A stretch of DNA of 64,000 nucleotides from Nitrosospira sp. NpAV (lineage in GTDB: Bacteria > Pseudomonadota > Gammaproteobacteria > Burkholderiales > Nitrosomonadaceae). The position numbers and the translations under genes were made by a program. Positions 61,748-64,000 of the stretch are shown here, piece by piece. The stretch is taken from assembly GCF_000832065.1 (NCBI RefSeq), contig NZ_JXQM01000001.1:310001-374000 (forward strand). Reading direction: 5' to 3'. Under the pieces are notes generated by a model, which worked only from the letters and a program-made list of their open reading frames with translations, was not told where the DNA came from and did not search any database. Positions within the stretch are counted from its first letter, which is position 1, and each line of letters opens with the position of its first letter.

Positions 61748-62187
61748 AACTTCTTCCTTTCGTAAGGGTAGCCCAAGCTATCAAATATTTTCAAAATTCG
61801 CGGAAGGCCAGTATTTTCCGCACGACTTATGCTGCGCAAGCCGCATTCTCCCATAGCTCTCATTGAGCGACAACTCAATGCATCAATCGGTGATTGATCG
61901 AGACCCCCGAATATCGCGACAAGTGCAGCAGGCCGGACAAGATCCGAGAGGGGTTCCTTAGCTGATTGCAAAAAAAAACAGCGATCCCGAATGTTCCGAT
62001 AAGCAGATGCAGCCTTACTGCGACAGCAAATGGTATTGAGAAGCCTGCCAAGTTGATTAAGAACACGAAACATTTCCAAAAGGGAAAGTGCCCGATTCTG
62101 GTAAACCGGAGGGGGCGAGGGGGAAAAAAGTTAGCGAGACCCAAGCAATATTGCCCGGGCCCCGCCGGATAATCGTTTTATGTGAAG
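61748..62187. other. Gene-free stretch between pstS and thrS with tandem hairpins
   Basis: A 440-bp region without a convincing gene. It contains two adjacent perfect hairpins: CATTGAG/CTCAATG (61861-61880) and ATCAATC/GATTGAT (61882-61898). Short open frames across it lack family similarity. The pstC-pstA-pstB genes that usually follow pstS are absent, so this may be a rearrangement scar. Confidence 0.45.
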
Positions 62188-63192
62188 TTAAAAGCTGGCC
62201 TCACGCTTGAGCAGCTCTTCGATCCTGAGACCGACTTCCGATTGGCCTCCAAATACAGTCCCAATCTTCTTTTTGCTGAGATGTTCAAGATTGGTAGTAT
62301 AAACTTGGGCCGGTAGCGGGAAGAATTTAACTTCCTTAACCAGCACCATCGCATTACTCATATAAAATTCGATAAACTCCTTGACTTCGGGTTTCTCCGC
62401 CGCCTTGACATTGACGTAAATAAAAATTGGGCGGGACAAGGGCTGATAGCTCCCATCTTCCACTGTTTTGGCGGATGGAAGGACACCGCCTTTACCGCCA
62501 TCAACAGCGACTGCTTTAACCTTCTTCTGATTTTCGACATAGTAAGCGAAACCAAAAAAACCGAGCGCATTCCTGTCGCTTGCCACGCCTTGTACCAACA
62601 CGTTGTCGTCCTCAGATGCGGTGAAATCACCACGGCTCGATTTAGCCTTGCCAACGATGGCTTCCGTAAAGTAGTCGAAGGTGCCAGAATCCGCGCCCGC
62701 CCCAAAGAGTTTGATCGGCTCGTTGGGCCATGCCGGATTTACCTGGCTCCATTTCATGATTTTGCCCTGCGCGGCCGGTTCCCAGATTGTCTTTAACTCT
62801 GCGACCGTGATGGCTTTGCTCCAATCGTTTTTCGGGTTTATCACGACTGTCAACGCATCATACGCCACTGGCATTTCAACATATTGCACACCGGCTGCTT
62901 TGCAGTCATCCATCTCTTTTTTCAGAATGGGGCGCGATGCATTGGCAATATCGATTTCACCACGGCAAAATTTCTTGAAGCCGCCACCGGTGCCCGAAAT
63001 GCCGACCGTCACTCTAATTTTTCCCTTCTTGGCTATTTGGAAATCTTCCGCCACCGCCTCGGTAATGGGATAAACGGTGCTGGAGCCGTCTATTTTCACA
63101 ACCCCGTTGGCACCCGCAACACCGGGAGCACTGATTAACACACCCAGTACAGCCGAGATTCCAAGGGCCTTTCCCGCAGGAAATTTTAACAT
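62188..63192 (-). CDS. pstS: Phosphate ABC transporter substrate-binding protein PstS
   Basis: A 334-residue periplasmic protein: signal peptide ('ALGISAVLGVLISAPGVAGA'), then PstS motifs 'VKIDGSSTVYPITEAVAEDF', 'VGISGTGGGFKKFC', 'NASRPI' and 'AGADSGTFDYFTEAI'. It binds phosphate for the Pst transporter. No pstC, pstA or pstB follows; thrS is next. A weak half Pho-box-like CTGTCAA occurs in the leader near 63210. Confidence 0.93.
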   Translation of the reverse strand: MLKFPAGKALGISAVLGVLISAPGVAGANGVVKIDGSSTVYPITEAVAEDFQIAKKGKIRVTVGISGTGGGFKKFCRGEIDIANASRPILKKEMDDCKAAGVQYVEMPVAYDALTVVINPKNDWSKAITVAELKTIWEPAAQGKIMKWSQVNPAWPNEPIKLFGAGADSGTFDYFTEAIVGKAKSSRGDFTASEDDNVLVQGVASDRNALGFFGFAYYVENQKKVKAVAVDGGKGGVLPSAKTVEDGSYQPLSRPIFIYVNVKAAEKPEVKEFIEFYMSNAMVLVKEVKFFPLPAQVYTTNLEHLSKKKIGTVFGGQSEVGLRIEELLKREASF

Positions 63193-63408
63193 TTCATTCT
63201 CCGTTTAATTGACAGATACCAGTACCGTAATATGACCATACTAAGTCACCAATATTACCGTTTTGCGACATTATTGCTTGGGATCGGCGTTGGCGACATC
63301 ACCGATGTTCGCTGCCGGCGGCTTGGGCACAAGGCAAATACAGGTTATAAAATTGCGCGCGGCACTCCGGAGGCGCATGTTTATTAATAGTAATTTGCCA
63401 TACAATTT
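63193..63408. other. Intergenic region glmM-pstS
   Basis: A 216-bp gap between glmM and pstS on the - strand. It presumably holds the pstS promoter. No gene or strong terminator is visible. Confidence 0.4.
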
Positions 63409-64000
63409 TTAATCCGCTGCGGCACTGCGCACAACGTCTGCTATTTTCTCCGCCCAATGCTCGACTTTCTGTTTGGATTCACCTTCAACCATTACCCGTA
63501 TCAGTGGCTCGGTGCCTGAAGCGCGTAGCAACACGCGGCCACTGCCGTCCAGATCCCGCTCAGCTTCCGCTTGTGCCGTTTTTATCGCGACACTAACCCG
63601 CGAATCAAATCCTTTGGGAACCTTGACGTTGATCAGCTGTTGCGGATAAAGCGTTACACCACGTGCAAGCTCGGACAAGGCCTTGCCGGAATCACGTATC
63701 GCATATAATACTTGCAGAGCGGAAATAATGCCGTCTCCGGTAGTGTGCTTGTCGGTGCAAATAATATGGCCGGAGCCCTCACCCCCCAATTGCCAGCCTT
63801 CTTTTTGCATGAGCTCCAGTACATAACGATCACCCACGTTGGCGCGCGCAAAAGGAATACCCAATTTCTTCAAACCATTCTCGACCGCAAGATTAGTCAT
63901 TAAAGTCCCTGCCACACCGCCCTTGAGCAATCCTTTCCGCTGGCGGTGCCGGGCAATAATGTAAATCAACCGGTCACCGTCGTAAAACGTGCCTTTTTTG
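63409..64000 (-). CDS. glmM: Phosphoglucosamine mutase GlmM, 5' part outside window
   Basis: Only the C-terminal ~196 residues are present; the frame is open to the window edge ('KKGTFYDGDRLIYIIARHRQ'). Sugar-binding 'GGEGSGHIICTDKHTTGDG' and phosphate-binding 'LLRASGTEPLIRVMVE' motifs are intact. GlmM converts glucosamine-6-phosphate to glucosamine-1-phosphate for UDP-GlcNAc synthesis. The active-site Ser loop is outside the window. Confidence 0.95.
   Translation of the reverse strand, partial: KKGTFYDGDRLIYIIARHRQRKGLLKGGVAGTLMTNLAVENGLKKLGIPFARANVGDRYVLELMQKEGWQLGGEGSGHIICTDKHTTGDGIISALQVLYAIRDSGKALSELARGVTLYPQQLINVKVPKGFDSRVSVAIKTAQAEAERDLDGSGRVLLRASGTEPLIRVMVEGESKQKVEHWAEKIADVVRSAAAD

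Noticed and set aside
61744-62144. Two overlapping open frames upstream of thrS on the - strand
   Set aside because: No recognisable family, no good ribosome site, and low-complexity hydrophobic content in one; treated as gene-free DNA.
63193-63240. Pho box upstream of pstS
   Set aside because: Only one CTGTCA-like half is visible; the second half does not match.

Overview
The window looks like a chromosome segment of a betaproteobacterium, most plausibly a Nitrosospira-like member of the Nitrosomonadales. This rests on gene content and order (surE-pcm-nlpD-rpoS, pheST-ihfA-merR, thrS-infC-rpmI-rplT, CysB-type sulfate genes) and on the rRNA sequence style. No ammonia-oxidation gene is visible, so the genus is an inference.

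Left third (1-35,110, + strand). This is a long accessory block. It starts inside a very large filamentous-haemagglutinin exoprotein whose N-terminus lies outside the window. Next come its likely TpsB outer-membrane transporter, a TonB energising set (an ExbB-type channel fused to a DUF2341/LamG periplasmic part, two ExbD proteins, a TonB), a Porin_5-type porin and a coiled-coil protein. A CysB-family LysR regulator follows. Its stop codon overlaps the first gene of a compact type II secretion-like operon (G, F, E, L/PilM-like, PilN-like, PilO-like, C/PilP-like, D, three pseudopilins). The block ends with sulfate acquisition: Sbp1, two tandem alginate-export-type porins, Sbp2, a DUF2325 protein, a degenerate EAL protein and CysT-CysW-CysA. 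One ~67-bp leader element occurs three times, before sbp1 and before each porin. A different 37-bp element occurs twice, upstream of the TpsB/TonB operon and upstream of the cysB/T2SS operon. Mature Sbp2 contains no Met or Cys. Together these suggest that secretion, TonB, porin and sulfate-uptake genes form one sulfur-limitation programme. This is the best candidate for an undescribed system here.

Middle (35,300-43,000, - strand). A complete rRNA operon (16S, tRNA-Ile, tRNA-Ala, 23S, 5S) has a recognisable promoter, two boxA-like elements and a strong bidirectional terminator shared with cysA. tyrS and sodB lie upstream on the same strand.

43,100-49,300. A DUF2130 protein is followed by an ECF42-type sigma factor with a long C-terminal extension and its usual companions: two DGPF/YCII proteins and two VOC proteins. 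A DUF1579 gene in this cluster is broken by an internal deletion. A truncated haemoglobin follows on the - strand.

Right quarter (49,500-64,000, mainly - strand). This is housekeeping: rpoS-nlpD-pcm-surE, tRNA-Pro(GGG), a CNP1-like lipoprotein (+), merR-like, ihfA, pheT, pheS, rplT, rpmI, infC (apparent AUA start), thrS, pstS without its transporter genes, and the 3' end of glmM. RNA structures that could regulate translation or termination are visible between infC and rpmI and between rplT and pheS.
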